Assembly (NCBI RefSeq): GCF_950023065.1
Contig: NC_088678.1
Coordinates: 20,512,580 to 20,576,579 of the forward strand
Length of the DNA: 64,000 bases
Direction of reading: 5' to 3'
Source of the DNA: Planococcus citri
Taxonomy: Eukaryota > Arthropoda > Insecta > Hemiptera > Pseudococcidae
Shown here piece after piece: positions 10,883 through 21,900 of this stretch; positions within the stretch are counted from its first letter, which is position 1, and each line of letters opens with the position of its first letter. The position numbers and the translations under genes are program-made. The notes under the pieces were generated by a model. That model had not been told where the DNA came from, made no database searches, and saw nothing but the letters and a program-made list of their open reading frames with translations.

Positions 10883-12450
10883 GGCGGCATTTTTATTCCG
10901 GTGACAGAACAGGCACGTGTTACTTTGCAGCCTCAACTTTAATATCCACACCATACCGAACAATGCCATAAGCTATTCACGGCTGCACCGCCAGGCCGCC
11001 CTATTGGCCTGGTTTATCCGACGCCGATACGCATACCCACTCCCTCGCGACCCCAGCCACCCCCTCGCTAATCGCCGGCTGGCTTGGCTGATCGCTATCT
11101 GCGGCCTCGGCCCATCATGCCGGTCATTACGTCTCTATATGGGTGAAACTTTCCTCAAGACAGACGACTGCCACCTCTGCTACAGTGGTGGTCGCCTACT
11201 GCCTCTTCAAAACACATCGAAAAGCTAGGCGAACAGGGGGGGGGCACCAGACCGAGATATGTTAGTAATTAACGCGCCACTAACGCATTATCGAGGCGCC
11301 ACCTTCATCATCATTGTCATCATCGTCTCTCGCAAACTTTTCCCAACACTATGTCGACGTCGCGATGCGGAAAAAAAACAACAGGAATCGATAAACAACA
11401 CCAGTAAGAGTATCCGAAGAGTCGCCGGTTGCGGCTCTTTTTTTCGCTGGCTGATCTCACTCAGGCAACAATTTCTTATCTCGATTAAAGCTTTTATTTT
11501 TCATTTTTTCGCAGCCGATTCTTCGAGAGAAAAAAAGCACACCTCTGACAAAAGCTGACGTAAAAACTCGAGGCAAAAAAGCCACTAGTCACCGCAGCAG
11601 CAGCCACCGAGTATAACAAAGTGCCACACCACTTTCGCACGCAACACCGAAAAGTAAAAAAAAAAAAGGAGATGAAAGAATACGACGACGACGGTAAGTT
11701 CCGAACGCGAGATTACAAGAAAATAGAAGAGAAAAGCGCGTACTAAAATAATGCTTGTTCCTCCAAAGTTGCGTGCGAACTTGTTTCGTATACTATAAGG
11801 GGTTTCCGCTGTTGCTGGTGTTGCCGCCAGCGCTGCTCTGCCGCCCCCTGCCATCCCATTCGGCACTTCGTTATAGAGAAAATTTTACCATCTATCTGTC
11901 TCTCTTTCGCTCTGTGTGTGGCGCTCTCTTACTCTCGTTCGAAAGTTCAACTTCAACTGCTGCAGTTCGTTCGTTCGACTTGTACTATACCGTATTATTC
12001 TCTTAGAACACCCACCACCCAACCTCTCACGCTCCACGCTGTGGCAGCCTCGTTCGTGAACGAATCAGCTCAGCTCTCGTCGCGAAATTCGTTTATCGTG
12101 CGCTTGCCACCCGCTCCCCCTCCCCCCTAGCCACGTAACCCAAAACGACAGTACCCCCGCCCCTTCTTGAGCTTTTTCCAAAAGGCAAACTAGTACGTAT
12201 ACGTACATCGAAACCACGCTCTTTTTGGCCGCCACCAAACCCTCCCTCCCCTCTGACTACTCCGCTCCGTCGTGAAATTTTCATTCATGGAATTCGTCAT
12301 ACACTGTATGTAAATAGGCCATACACATTCATCTCTTTTTCTCGTTCTGTCCTTTTTGCTCGCGTTACCAGCGCAGCGCATTCTGGCATCTCTCACTCTC
12401 ATGGTCGCGTTTTAGCAAACTCTCGACAGTTAATTAGAATATTTCAACGA
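10883..12450 (-). promoter_or_regulatory. GC-richer region upstream of the alternative dlg1 exon, possible promoter
   Basis: Compared with the surrounding intron this stretch is rich in CpG and C/G (for example 10980-11110, 11815-11870 and 12100-12260), and it lies immediately 5' of the candidate first exon on the minus strand. It is a plausible internal promoter and 5' UTR. No clear TATA box was identified. One TCGTTCGTGAACGAAT palindrome lies near 12050. Confidence 0.4.
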
Positions 12451-13459
12451 ACACCGAACACCCATACGTGTGTAACGAGGAGTCAGGAGTAGAGGTTCGC
12501 ATCCTTTCACAAAAGTCGACAGAATAATGTGCCGCCGCAGTATTTCCTCTCTTCATATATACATGCATAATATGGTATACCTCCATATAACCTACGTGTA
12601 AGCTATGCTGTACCTCCTCTACAATACCTTTCGTACCAACAGTACCGACACACACATACGTACAAGTTTACCTACTCTTTTGCTTTACTTCTGCAGCCAT
12701 GCCGCACGTTTTCTCACCGCAAACGAGCACCTTTCGGGCTTTTGATTTCGAATACACAACGAGAGAAGCGAGCAAAAGCATAACACGACGTACACAGTAC
12801 ACAAGGATACCCATGTTACACCAATATACACTTACTGAGTGTCTAACAAAATTTCAAAACTAAAAAGCACAACTTTGACAGGACCTCTAACCAGGGAACT
12901 TGTCGGTCACTCAGAAGTAAATTTTATTCTTTTTTTTTCAAACCAGGGGATAAGAGTCTCACAGGGTGGCTCTCCAAAAAAAAAACACGATAAAATAAAA
13001 ACAAAAATATTTTTGGAAACTACATACTTTCAGCTTTTTTTGACATACAGTGAAAGCCGCCTAATGTTATCAGGTTATCACGTTTGTCCCAGCCCAATTT
13101 GATAACATTAAGCGGCTGATAACACAAACCAATTGAAAAAAAGTGAATTTTTTGGACAAAAATTTTTACAGTGTTTGTTTGGGCATAGTTTACAAACACA
13201 TTCTACCTCTAAAAAGTGTGTTAACAGTCATTGAACTGAAATTTTGTAAAAATTGCCAGAAAAAGTGTTGAAAATTGGTTAAAACTTGAAATTAGAAAAA
13301 AGTATTGAAAATACGTCAGTTAGAAAAAACTTCTGAAATTTTAGAAAAATTAAGCAAAAACAACGTGAAAAAGTGTTAAAAACATTTTAAAATTATGTAA
13401 GAACACAAAAAATCCCATCAAAATCAGCTTAAAATGATATCATTATCCGATGCTTTGAT
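12451..13459. other. intron; short hairpin at about 13055-13115
   Basis: Mostly featureless. AGCCGCCTAATGTTATCA and TTGATAACATTAAGCGGCT near 13058-13113 form an imperfect inverted pair that looks like the fused ends of a Tc1/mariner-type miniature element (CAGTGAAAGCCGCC start). AGTGTCTAACAAAATTTC at 12838 resembles the CAGGGTGTCTA terminus family. Confidence 0.4.
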
Positions 13460-13619
13460 GAGGGTTGTTATACCATACCACGGTATGTACTGCGGTAACC
13501 GGGTATACCAAAAAAATTGTGGTGCATGGGATTGGTACATGGGATCGGTATATGGTATTGGTATTGTTGAATAATTGTGGTATTGGGGATTGGTATATGG
13601 TATCGGTATAGATAAATAG

Positions 13620-14079
13620 CAGGGTTGGGTATCTACGCGTAGAATAACCTATTCTACATTTTGGTGTAGAATGCGTTAAATTTGATGTAGAATGTGTAAA
13701 ATGCGTAGAATATGCGTAGAATGTGTAGAATGAGTAAAATACAATGTAAAATGCGTAGAATGCGACAAAATCACCAATCTGAGAGCTAAAAAAATTGTTT
13801 ATTTATCAAAAATGCGCTTTGAAAAATGAAAGTGCAACTATTTTGTTCAGCAAATGAAATTGGAAATGTAAAATTGGAATTTCTTCTTTTTGATTATGTA
13901 CTTAACCTAATTATAAAATAAATTATGGAAAAAATGAAAAAATAGAGTTTTTCAAAAAAAAACCTGTCTGCACATTCATTTTATACGCATATTCTACGCA
14001 TTTTACATTTTTCCCAGGCTATTCTACATGTGCTATTCTATGTGTAGAATGTCCATGTGTATTCTACGGCACAACCCTG
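13620..14079. mobile_element. 460-bp hAT-like MITE nested in the outer element
   Basis: The left end CAGGGTTGGGTATCTACG is inverted to the right end CTACGGCACAACCCTG. The perfect 8-bp duplication ATAAATAG flanks it (13612-13619 and 14080-14087). Sub-terminal GTAGAATGCGTAGAATG repeats appear in opposite orientation at the two ends. There is no coding capacity. Confidence 0.88.
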
Positions 14080-14638
14080 ATAAATAGTAGTATTGGTATT
14101 GGTATTTAGCATTTGGTATCTATAATTTTGGTATTGGTATTTGGTACCCTCATATAGAACTTGGTACATGGTATTGGTACACTGGGAAGATGAACCATTT
14201 TTACTGGTATCTTCTGGTATTGGGAATACCGTACCAATAGCGCGGATAATCCCCGGTTTTTGGGTATCTGGTCCGTTAATAGTGAAGCAAATAATTTCTT
14301 TTTCTTCAAAAATCAGCGCGACTTGTGGTGGGGAGGGTTCCTCTAGGTGACGAAAATTCAATAAAAACATACTAATAGGGGCACATTTTGGTTTCAAACC
14401 AATTTTTTAAAAAAATTGTCACTCAAGCAGTCTCTAGTAATAGTTTTACCAGCATTTTTGTGAAATAATTAGTACAAAATCAACCTAAAAATCTTGTATT
14501 GTCTTTTATCCTCTCCCCAGTGAAATACAAGCTCCACCAGCACCATAAACCCTTAACAAATTCCATAATATAAATTTTTTTTTTTGAATATTACATTACA
14601 GATACTGGTACAGTACCAGTAAATTACGTGGTATTGGT

Positions 14639-15952
14639 ATGCCTAAGGACTTCAAAGCAGCAAATTTTGTACCAATACTGAAGAAAAATAACTCGCAAAA
14701 ATGCTCTGAATATAGAACCATCGCATTAATGAGCCATGCTCTAAAGCTACTACTATCCATCATAAATGCCAGAATTGAAAAGAAGATAGATGAAAATCTA
14801 AGCAAAACACAATATGGCTTTGTAGCAAAAAAAGGGACGAGAGACGCAATCGCCCTGCTGAAAGTGATCATCCAAAGAGCACTGAATGCAAACAGGGAAA
14901 TTATTGCTTGCTTCGTCGACTATGAAAAAGCATTTGATCGTGTCAACCATGAGAGGATGCTGGAGATCCTGAAGAAATACAATATCAATGACAAAGACCT
15001 GCGGATAATCAAGAACTTGTACTGGGAGCAGAGCGCAAACATCAAGTTTGGAACTGAGTACTCGGGGAATAGATGTGGTATAAAGAGAGGTTTGAGACAA
15101 GGATGCCCCCTCTCACCTAAGCTGTTCAACGTGTACGTAGAAGAAATAATGAGAGAAGCGCGAATCAAACAAACTGGATTCAAGATCAACGGCAAGAGAA
15201 TAAATGAAATAAGCTACGCAGACGACAAAGTGATCCTTGCTGAAACAGAAGCGCAGATGCAGAAAATGATCAACCAAATCAACAGTGCTGGATTAAAATA
15301 TGGAATGAAGATAAATGCAGGCAAGACCAAGGTGATGAGATTTACAAAAGGAGACTTCAAAGAGGTCAAAATCAACATTGGAACTCAAGAAATTGAAAAT
15401 GTAAATCAGTTCAGATACCTTGGAGCGCTGATAAACAATGATGGTAGAGATCATAAAGAAATTAAATCACGGATTGGAATGGAAAAAAGCGCCTTTAACA
15501 ACCTAGCCAATGTGCTGGGAAATCGAACGATGAGTCTAGCTCTGAGAAAGAGAATTATGCGATGCTACTTATGGACCGTTCTGAAGTATTCCTGTGAAAC
15601 ATGGACCATGAGTGCAGAAAGCGAGAAGAAAATATCTGCTTTTGAGATGTGGTGCTATCGAAGGCTACTACTGATCTCATGGAAGGACTTCATCACCAAC
15701 CAGGAAGTATTAGCAAGAATAGGAGAGGAGCGGAAAGTCGTAGTAGAAGATATAAAGAACAGAAAGCTAAAGTATCTAGCTCATAAAATACGAGAAAACG
15801 GTATTTTCATGCTAGCGGTACAGGGGAAAATTCAAGGAAGAACTACAAGAGGGAGGAAACGATCGGAGATGTATATAACAAACTCACCGGCCAACTCTCC
15901 CTGTAAGACCCTGAAAGAAACTATCAGATACGCTAGAAACCAGCTGATATAG
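14639..15952 (+). CDS. non-LTR reverse transcriptase, 5'-truncated, frame intact
   Basis: A continuous 437-codon frame. Reverse-transcriptase motifs occur in order: YRTIALMSHALKLL (finger, about residue 27), CFVDYEKAFDRVNHERM (first catalytic Asp, about residue 96), IKRGLRQGCPLSPKLFN (about 155), ISYADDKVILAE (catalytic YADD, about 195) and QFRYLGALINNDG (thumb side, about 260). The C-terminal SAFEMWCYRRLLLISW block (about 335) is characteristic of RTE-like elements. The usual N-terminal apurinic endonuclease is absent. The ATG at 14639 lies inside the target-site duplication, so the first residues come from host DNA and it is probably not a natural start. The lack of stops or frameshifts over 1.3 kb points to a fairly young insertion. 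Confidence 0.93.
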   Translation: MPKDFKAANFVPILKKNNSQKCSEYRTIALMSHALKLLLSIINARIEKKIDENLSKTQYGFVAKKGTRDAIALLKVIIQRALNANREIIACFVDYEKAFDRVNHERMLEILKKYNINDKDLRIIKNLYWEQSANIKFGTEYSGNRCGIKRGLRQGCPLSPKLFNVYVEEIMREARIKQTGFKINGKRINEISYADDKVILAETEAQMQKMINQINSAGLKYGMKINAGKTKVMRFTKGDFKEVKINIGTQEIENVNQFRYLGALINNDGRDHKEIKSRIGMEKSAFNNLANVLGNRTMSLALRKRIMRCYLWTVLKYSCETWTMSAESEKKISAFEMWCYRRLLLISWKDFITNQEVLARIGEERKVVVEDIKNRKLKYLAHKIRENGIFMLAVQGKIQGRTTRGRKRSEMYITNSPANSPCKTLKETIRYARNQLI

Positions 15953-15990
15953 ATGGAAGTATACGCTATCTCCTGTAAAGGAGCGTGACT

Positions 15991-16019
<29 letters not shown>
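14643..16019 (+). mobile_element. 5'-truncated RTE-like LINE insertion
   Basis: A non-LTR retrotransposon piece bounded by the 7-bp duplication GGTATGC (14636-14642 and 16020-16026). It ends in a pure (ACG)10 tail (15991-16020) only about 38 bp after the stop codon. The very short 3' end and trinucleotide tail, with no poly-A, fit RTE-type elements. The endonuclease part is missing, as in normal 5' truncation during target-primed reverse transcription. Confidence 0.85.

Positions 16020-16020
<1 letters not shown>
15991..16020 (+). repeat. (ACG)10 microsatellite tail of the LINE
   Basis: Ten uninterrupted ACG units directly follow the LINE 3' end and abut the target-site duplication. Confidence 0.95.
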
Positions 16021-16022
<2 letters not shown>

Positions 16023-16128
16023 ATGCAGCAGTTAATATCTGATACCGGTATTTGGTAATGGGTATCCCATATTGAGTTCTGGTATTGGGTACTTGGTATT
16101 CATGTTCCCTGCATTGGTATTGGTATTT

Positions 16129-16388
16129 CGTCGCCTTAGTTGCAAAACCTCGTATCTCCAACTCGTGAGATCACACCTTGTGTAAACCGTTCTTTTTGCA
16201 CTGTAGCGCTCCCTATTGGACTTGAATGCTCAACTAAAAGATAGATAACAGAGGGGAACCACCCTCTCTTACCTAGCTTTTAGTTGAGCGTTCAAGTCCC
16301 ATAGGGAGCGCTACAGTCCAAAAAGAACGGTTTACACAAGGTGTGATCTCAAGAGTTGGAGATACAAGGTTTTGCAACTAAGGCGACG
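16129..16388. mobile_element. 260-bp hairpin (foldback) MITE
   Basis: Arms of about 110 bp are nearly perfect inverses: CGTCGCCTTAGTTGCAAAAC at the left and GTTTTGCAACTAAGGCGACG at the right. The pairing continues through GTGTAAACCGTTCTTTTT and GTAGCGCTCCCTAT to CTTTTAGTTGAG. Four-base ATTT repeats flank it (16125-16128, 16389-16392). It interrupts the GGTATT-rich body of the outer element. High arm identity suggests recent insertion or repair-driven homogenisation. Confidence 0.9.
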
Positions 16389-16639
16389 ATTTGGTATCTA
16401 TGATTTTGGCATTGGTATTGGTACTTGGTATTTGGTACCCTCATTACAGAACTTGGTATGCGGTATTGGTAAACTGGGAAAAATCCAATTATTCCCAGTA
16501 TATGGTATTGGTATACTGGGAAGACATATCAGTTTCCATTGGTAACTGCTGGTATTGGGAATACCACCCAAATACCGGGACAAATCCCCAGTATTTTGGT
16601 ATCTGGTAATACCAGTATAACAACCCTGGCTTTGATCAC

Positions 16640-16873
16640 AATAACCGATGAAATTTCTATGTAATAACATAGATATAAAAGATCAGGACCAAACAATTTT
16701 AATAAGATTAAACGATTGATAACATTAACATTGATAACACATCTTAGCACAAGTTTTAAGATACCTGCTTCTAAAAATTAGCATCTAACCAGGAAGTAAA
16801 GTGCACAATTTTTAATACCTATTGCTATTTACCTACTTATTTCCCTCTGTGTGGTGAGTAACTGTGAATAACA

Positions 16874-16909
<36 letters not shown>

Positions 16910-17682
16910 TATTGAGTCGTATAACCACTCATGGTGGTATTGCGTAAAAATCAACCTGTACCTTTATGCCGAATTGGGTAATTGGGCTAACATCCTTTAT
17001 GTTGGTGTTGCCTTATCTCGTTGATATCACCAGTAAATTATAATTACCCTACAAATCAGGTATAGGTAGTAATTCTGAGGTTCTTTCTAACTATTTTAGC
17101 ACAAGTGCATCTGTCAGTCTTAGGAGGTGACCTGAGTACCTCCTTATCTTTCAACTTTGTGGCCCTTTCACCGACCAAAGACCACCACTTACACACATAT
17201 CCCTACTTCTGGGTCAACTGTGGATGAATTTCAGTTGGAGTTTTACCATCAAATTTCAAAAATTAGGTGATACCACAAAGTATGCATGTATGTACTTCAT
17301 TATGAACATAACTAAAATGGGAAACTTTATGATTAAATGTGCAAAAATACAACTTTCATAAATGCTAGAAATCTGGCATTAGTCTCAAATGAAATCCAAA
17401 GGACGCATATTTACCACCTCCAAAGCGCATTAATTTTGGGTTAAACCGAGGGCAGTGGTAAAATAGGGATAGGGAACCTTACTTTTTATATGTACACTAC
17501 CAACTCTTGTAAAATAAGATTTTGATTTTTGCAAAATAGCACAAAATTTGCATGAATTGATGGTAAAAATTGAATGGCCAATCATTATCCTGCAAAAATA
17601 AATTTTTAGTTGTATATTTTTGGTTTGATTTTTTTTTTTTTTTTTAAAAAGCATAAAAAAATTTCAAAATGTGCAGGTGAGC
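16640..17682. other. intron with (CAT)n and possible LINE 3' relic
   Basis: (ATC)n runs from 16874 to about 16909. Read on the minus strand, the sequence ends ...ACGACTCAATAATGATGATG, resembling a LINE 3' terminus with a trinucleotide tail, so up to a few hundred bases to the right may be decayed LINE 3' sequence. No reverse-transcriptase motif was seen. Confidence 0.4.
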
Positions 17683-17687
17683 AACTA

Positions 17688-18928
17688 CAGGGTGTCTACT
17701 AAATCCAAAAAACAAAATTTCGTACCTTTTTCGTACTTTTATCATATTTTTTTCGTACACTATATTTTTAGCAGTTACCTATACTTCGTAGGTACATTGG
17801 AGAGAGGGGGGTGTATCATGTCATTTCGGCTACAAAAATCAAAATTTCAACGTTCTGAGCGGTGTGGTCTGGGTCCCATTTTGCTAATTGATATCATATT
17901 CAATAAGACTTACAAAAATGTTCATTTTCTGAATTTTTGGGGGCCCAAAAGTGATTTTTCTCCAATTTTAAAAGAAGAAAAAAATTGGGCCGAGCGAAGC
18001 AAGGGCGAAAGTTTTTGAAAATTTGATTTCAAAAGACTTGAAAACGAGACTTTGAAAAAAAAGAGGAAAGGCCCGAGCGAGGCGAGGGCAAAAACTTTGG
18101 AAAATTCGTATTTCGAGAGAACTATAAAAAAACAATGTTTTTTAATGCAAGGAGTTCGTTTTTTGCTTTATAAAATTTTAGATTGGAAAGATGTTTTAAG
18201 GACGTTAATTTTGATAAGAAAAAAGTCAGAGAACAGGTCCAAGTGAAGGCGAAAACTATTGAAAAATTGTATTTTGAGAAGTAGGTGTGCAAGAATTTCA
18301 TTTTTTACTTTGAAACTTTAAAAATTGAATACTTTGTTGACGATTTTTTAAAAATAATTTCAATTTTGAAAAAGAAAAGAAAACAATCTCAAGCTAAGCG
18401 AGGACAAAAGCTTTAGAAAATTGTAATTCGAAAAGCAGAACAATATCAATTTTAATGTAAGAAATTCTGTTTTTCTTATCTCAATTTTTTCAATTTTATC
18501 AATGGTTTTTTGAAATTACAAGCGGAAAAAAAGCACCAAATTGGGCAAAAGCGTTTCTAAATTTGTAGTTTCAAGAAGCGAAACAGTAGTAATTTAAATG
18601 TGAAAAATCCAGTTTTTCCACCAATGACATTTTAAAAAGTTTGTTTAAAACTAGCTACTTTCCAAACACAACAAATAATTTAAGAAAATATGGAAAATAA
18701 TAATTTAGCCCGAGCGAAGCGAGGGCAAAAGCTTTTGAAAAAAATAAAAATTTTGAGGATACATTATGGTAATTTTGTCAGCAAATTAACATTTAAATCT
18801 TTTCAAAATTTCGTACAAATTTCGTAAATTTCGTACATTTTGAGCAGTTTTTCGTACTTTTTTGGGTCATTTCCAAATTTCGTGCTTTTTTCGTAAATTC
18901 GTACTTTTTTCGTGCTGTAGACACCCTG
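17688..18928. mobile_element. CAGGGTGTCTAC-ended element with internal tandem units
   Basis: Perfect 12-bp terminal inverted repeats, CAGGGTGTCTAC and GTAGACACCCTG, are flanked by the 5-bp repeat AACTA (17683-17687 and 18929-18933). TTTCGTAC words cluster next to both ends. The interior has five to six decayed units of about 150-170 bp marked by CCCGAGCGAAGCGAGGGCAA (near 17990, 18070, 18230, 18390, 18540 and 18710). No transposase was seen. Confidence 0.75.
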
Positions 18929-18933
18929 AACTA

Positions 18934-21900
18934 CGACTCAGGAAATCTTTCCAAGTCACATTTTAATCACTAATGTGCGTTTTGAGGGCCACTTTTCTCT
19001 AACAACTTCATCTACCCATTTTATCTCAAGATCCTTATGTAGTGCTTCATTGGTCTGAAACCAATGAAACCATCTTGCACCATAATTGTTCGGGGAGTTT
19101 TGTTTTGAACAGTTTGGATGATTTTATAATTTGATGCTTTAGCACATCACCATAAATGTATCCCCTATGTCGATACAGGTTTAATTATCGTTTGATAAAT
19201 TATCCTTCTACTCTCAATCTTCATTTTTGAATAATGCACAAAAAAATTAATAATTTGACCCCCCCCCTCACCACCTGTTCTCAAACAACATCAACTTTCG
19301 TTTCATTTTTCAAAAATATCTGTCACTCAATATTAAACTTTTACGTTCACGTGTTCACGAATCGTGGATGAAAATGCACTGGAGGCTACAGAATGACACG
19401 AAACCAAAACGAACGAATTCGGGAGATCAAAAATAAGGTTCAAACCAAATTTAAGTTTTTTTGTCAACTCTTTCAGGGTGTCTAACAAAATTCCCAGGCA
19501 AAAAATCATGATTTTCATGACCTATTTTTCAGATTTTTACTATGTAAATGAAAATCCCCCTCCAAATAAAACAAAATTAAATACTCAACTTGAAACTGCG
19601 AGGAATTTTTTTTAATTTGTAGGCAAGTAGGTATTTCAATTTTTTCATTTTTCTGATTTTTTGAACAAATTTTTGATTTTTTGACTTTTCTTTCATTCAG
19701 TGGGCTAATGAAAAAATTCGTATCCATCATTCGAAAATATACATCCTCGTAAGTTCACGGACTCGCTTACAAAACAGAATTATCGCTGTATAAAAGTACC
19801 TAATAAGACATTGTAAAGTTGAGATGATATTGTTTCTAAAAGAACGTCTCATCTAACGCCTCTCATCTTCAGAACGATACGAGCCATCACCATCATCATC
19901 ATCGTCGTTATTCAACGATACGTCGTCGTCTCGTCACAGAACACACGCACACATAGAAAAAACATATCAAATATCCATATCAATTTTAAACAACTCTTTT
20001 GATCTTTTCTATATAAATTTTAAGTTCGCGTATAATTTCGACATCCTTTCCACGCTGAGTTCAAGAATAATAAGAGGGATAGGATACTTTATACATCGAG
20101 ACGAGAAGTTGGAAAATGAGTAGGTAGCTAGATACCTACCTATATTATAACGAGAACGAATACGTATAACGTCGTAACTGTATACGATATTACCCTACAA
20201 ATTATACGTATGTACCCCTTTCACCCTCCCTTGTAACTTCGCTGACGCTATTTCTCGACATTTCTTTTTCTTTTAAGCAGTCTTTCTCTATTTTTTTCCA
20301 CCAACACTCGTGTATGCTATATAACTCTTCGTCGACGTCGACGTCGCGTCTTCTTTCGCGCGGTATTTTTCATTTTTGTATAAAAAATATAATTTTCGAG
20401 TTTTCTTCTTCTTTTTACTTAAGTAAGAGAGAGAGAAAAAAAAGCATAACTGGAATAAAACGTTGAATCTTACGCGTGCGTTTGAACTGCGCGCCATGAA
20501 AATAAGAAAGACAACCTTAGAACACGAGCAAGGAGAAGAGTAACGAATTAAAAAAATCGAAATACGTATTTCGTCGTTGTTTATTACACTGAAGGGCACA
20601 AAGCACGAGAAAAAAAAATTGGAACGTGTACGTAATGCTTAGAAGTGGAACGTACTTTTTCTCCCTCCCTCCCTCCTTATCATCCTCTCGCTCGTACATT
20701 TACAACACTTACGTAGAGCAAAATTCTTGTACCGAGGTGGAGACTGCGACTACCCTTTCTTTACGTATAGTTAACTTTCGTTACGAATTTTGAAAGTGGA
20801 ATCGAGCTAAGGAGGGGCACCTGGCACCTACCACATACCGAAGTGAAAAAAGAACCAGTATAACAATAGCAGTAAAAGATTCGAAAGAATTTGACCTTTT
20901 TACAAGACGAACGAGGGAATGCAGGAAAAAATTGTGCAGAACAGATCGAGTTGAAAAGAAAGTGAATACTTTTGGAGAATTTCGAGAATATTTCCATGAG
21001 AAAAATAGCGAAGAAAATATGTTTCGAGAAAACACCCACTTCTCTATTATTCCTCTTATTTCCCACGCTTCTTCTTTCGACGAAGAAAGAAAAAAAAAAT
21101 GCTTGAAGTCACAGACCTTCTTTTCGACCTTAAAAATCGAAAATTTTCTAATCTCGTAAAATTTTCGTTTCAAGATTTGCTCTTTAGAATAAATCAATGT
21201 ACCTACCAAAGGACTATTTCCACCATTAGCAAAAAAAAAATCGTCAAAAATTGAAAAATTAAAAGTAGAAACATTTGAGACTCAGGGTGAGTTGGGAGGG
21301 AGGGGAAGAGTTTGAAAAGTGCCAAAATTTGAAAAACGAGTAGGTTGTTGCCTCGACTGACCTATTCAATTCGAAAAAAATTATGCAACAAGGTGTCTCA
21401 AAAATGTTGAAAAAATTTGGGGCAATTTAGATTGGTGTAGACAGTTGAAAGGAAGAGGGGAAGTTGAGGTACCTACTATGAATTTTGATTTAATTTAATT
21501 TTTGATGAAAAACAGACATGGCTGCAGAGTCTTCTATGAGAGGAAAGTTTTAAATCAAGGATATGATTTTAGCTTGAAGATGATAATTATGGCATTTTTA
21601 AAATGATTGTAAATCATCAAAAATTGATCAAATTTAGTAAAATTGCATAAAATGTAATTATAGAAACATGTTCAAACTGTAATTAAACGCTAAAAAAAGT
21701 AATAAAATCGATAGAAGTCAACAAAAACTGAAGAGATTTTCGACAAGTTTGACAAAACATACCTATAGCAGAAAATGGTATTACGAAACATCGTTGAAAA
21801 CTCAATTAAACTCAAATAAAACATTAAAAACACCATAAGATAAATAACTAAAAATCGAAAAGAATCTGGTAACATTTTGCAAAAATTGCATTAAAAAGAG

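Larger units (their letters stand above)
13460..16628. mobile_element. outer hAT-like element of a nested stack
   Basis: The left end GAGGGTTGTTATACC and right end GGTATAACAACCCTG-like sequence are inverted, and both are flanked by the 8-bp direct repeat GCTTTGAT (13452-13459 and 16629-16636), as expected for hAT elements. The body is built from GGTATTGGTAT words. About 180 bp ending in CTGGTATTGGGAATACC...GGTATCTGG occurs twice (near 14100-14275 and 16390-16610), so the element is either internally duplicated or two copies fused. It has no hAT transposase and contains three later insertions. Confidence 0.75.

Noticed and set aside
10331..10969. A single 212-codon minus-strand protein
   Set aside because: The frame joins two dlg1 exons through an open 123-nt intron and runs on past the GTAAGT donor at 10414; only the exon parts are supported as the main product, with retention noted as a separate hypothesis.
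16874..16909. (CAT)n tract as a CRISPR-like or coding repeat
   Set aside because: It is a plain trinucleotide microsatellite, probably a LINE tail.
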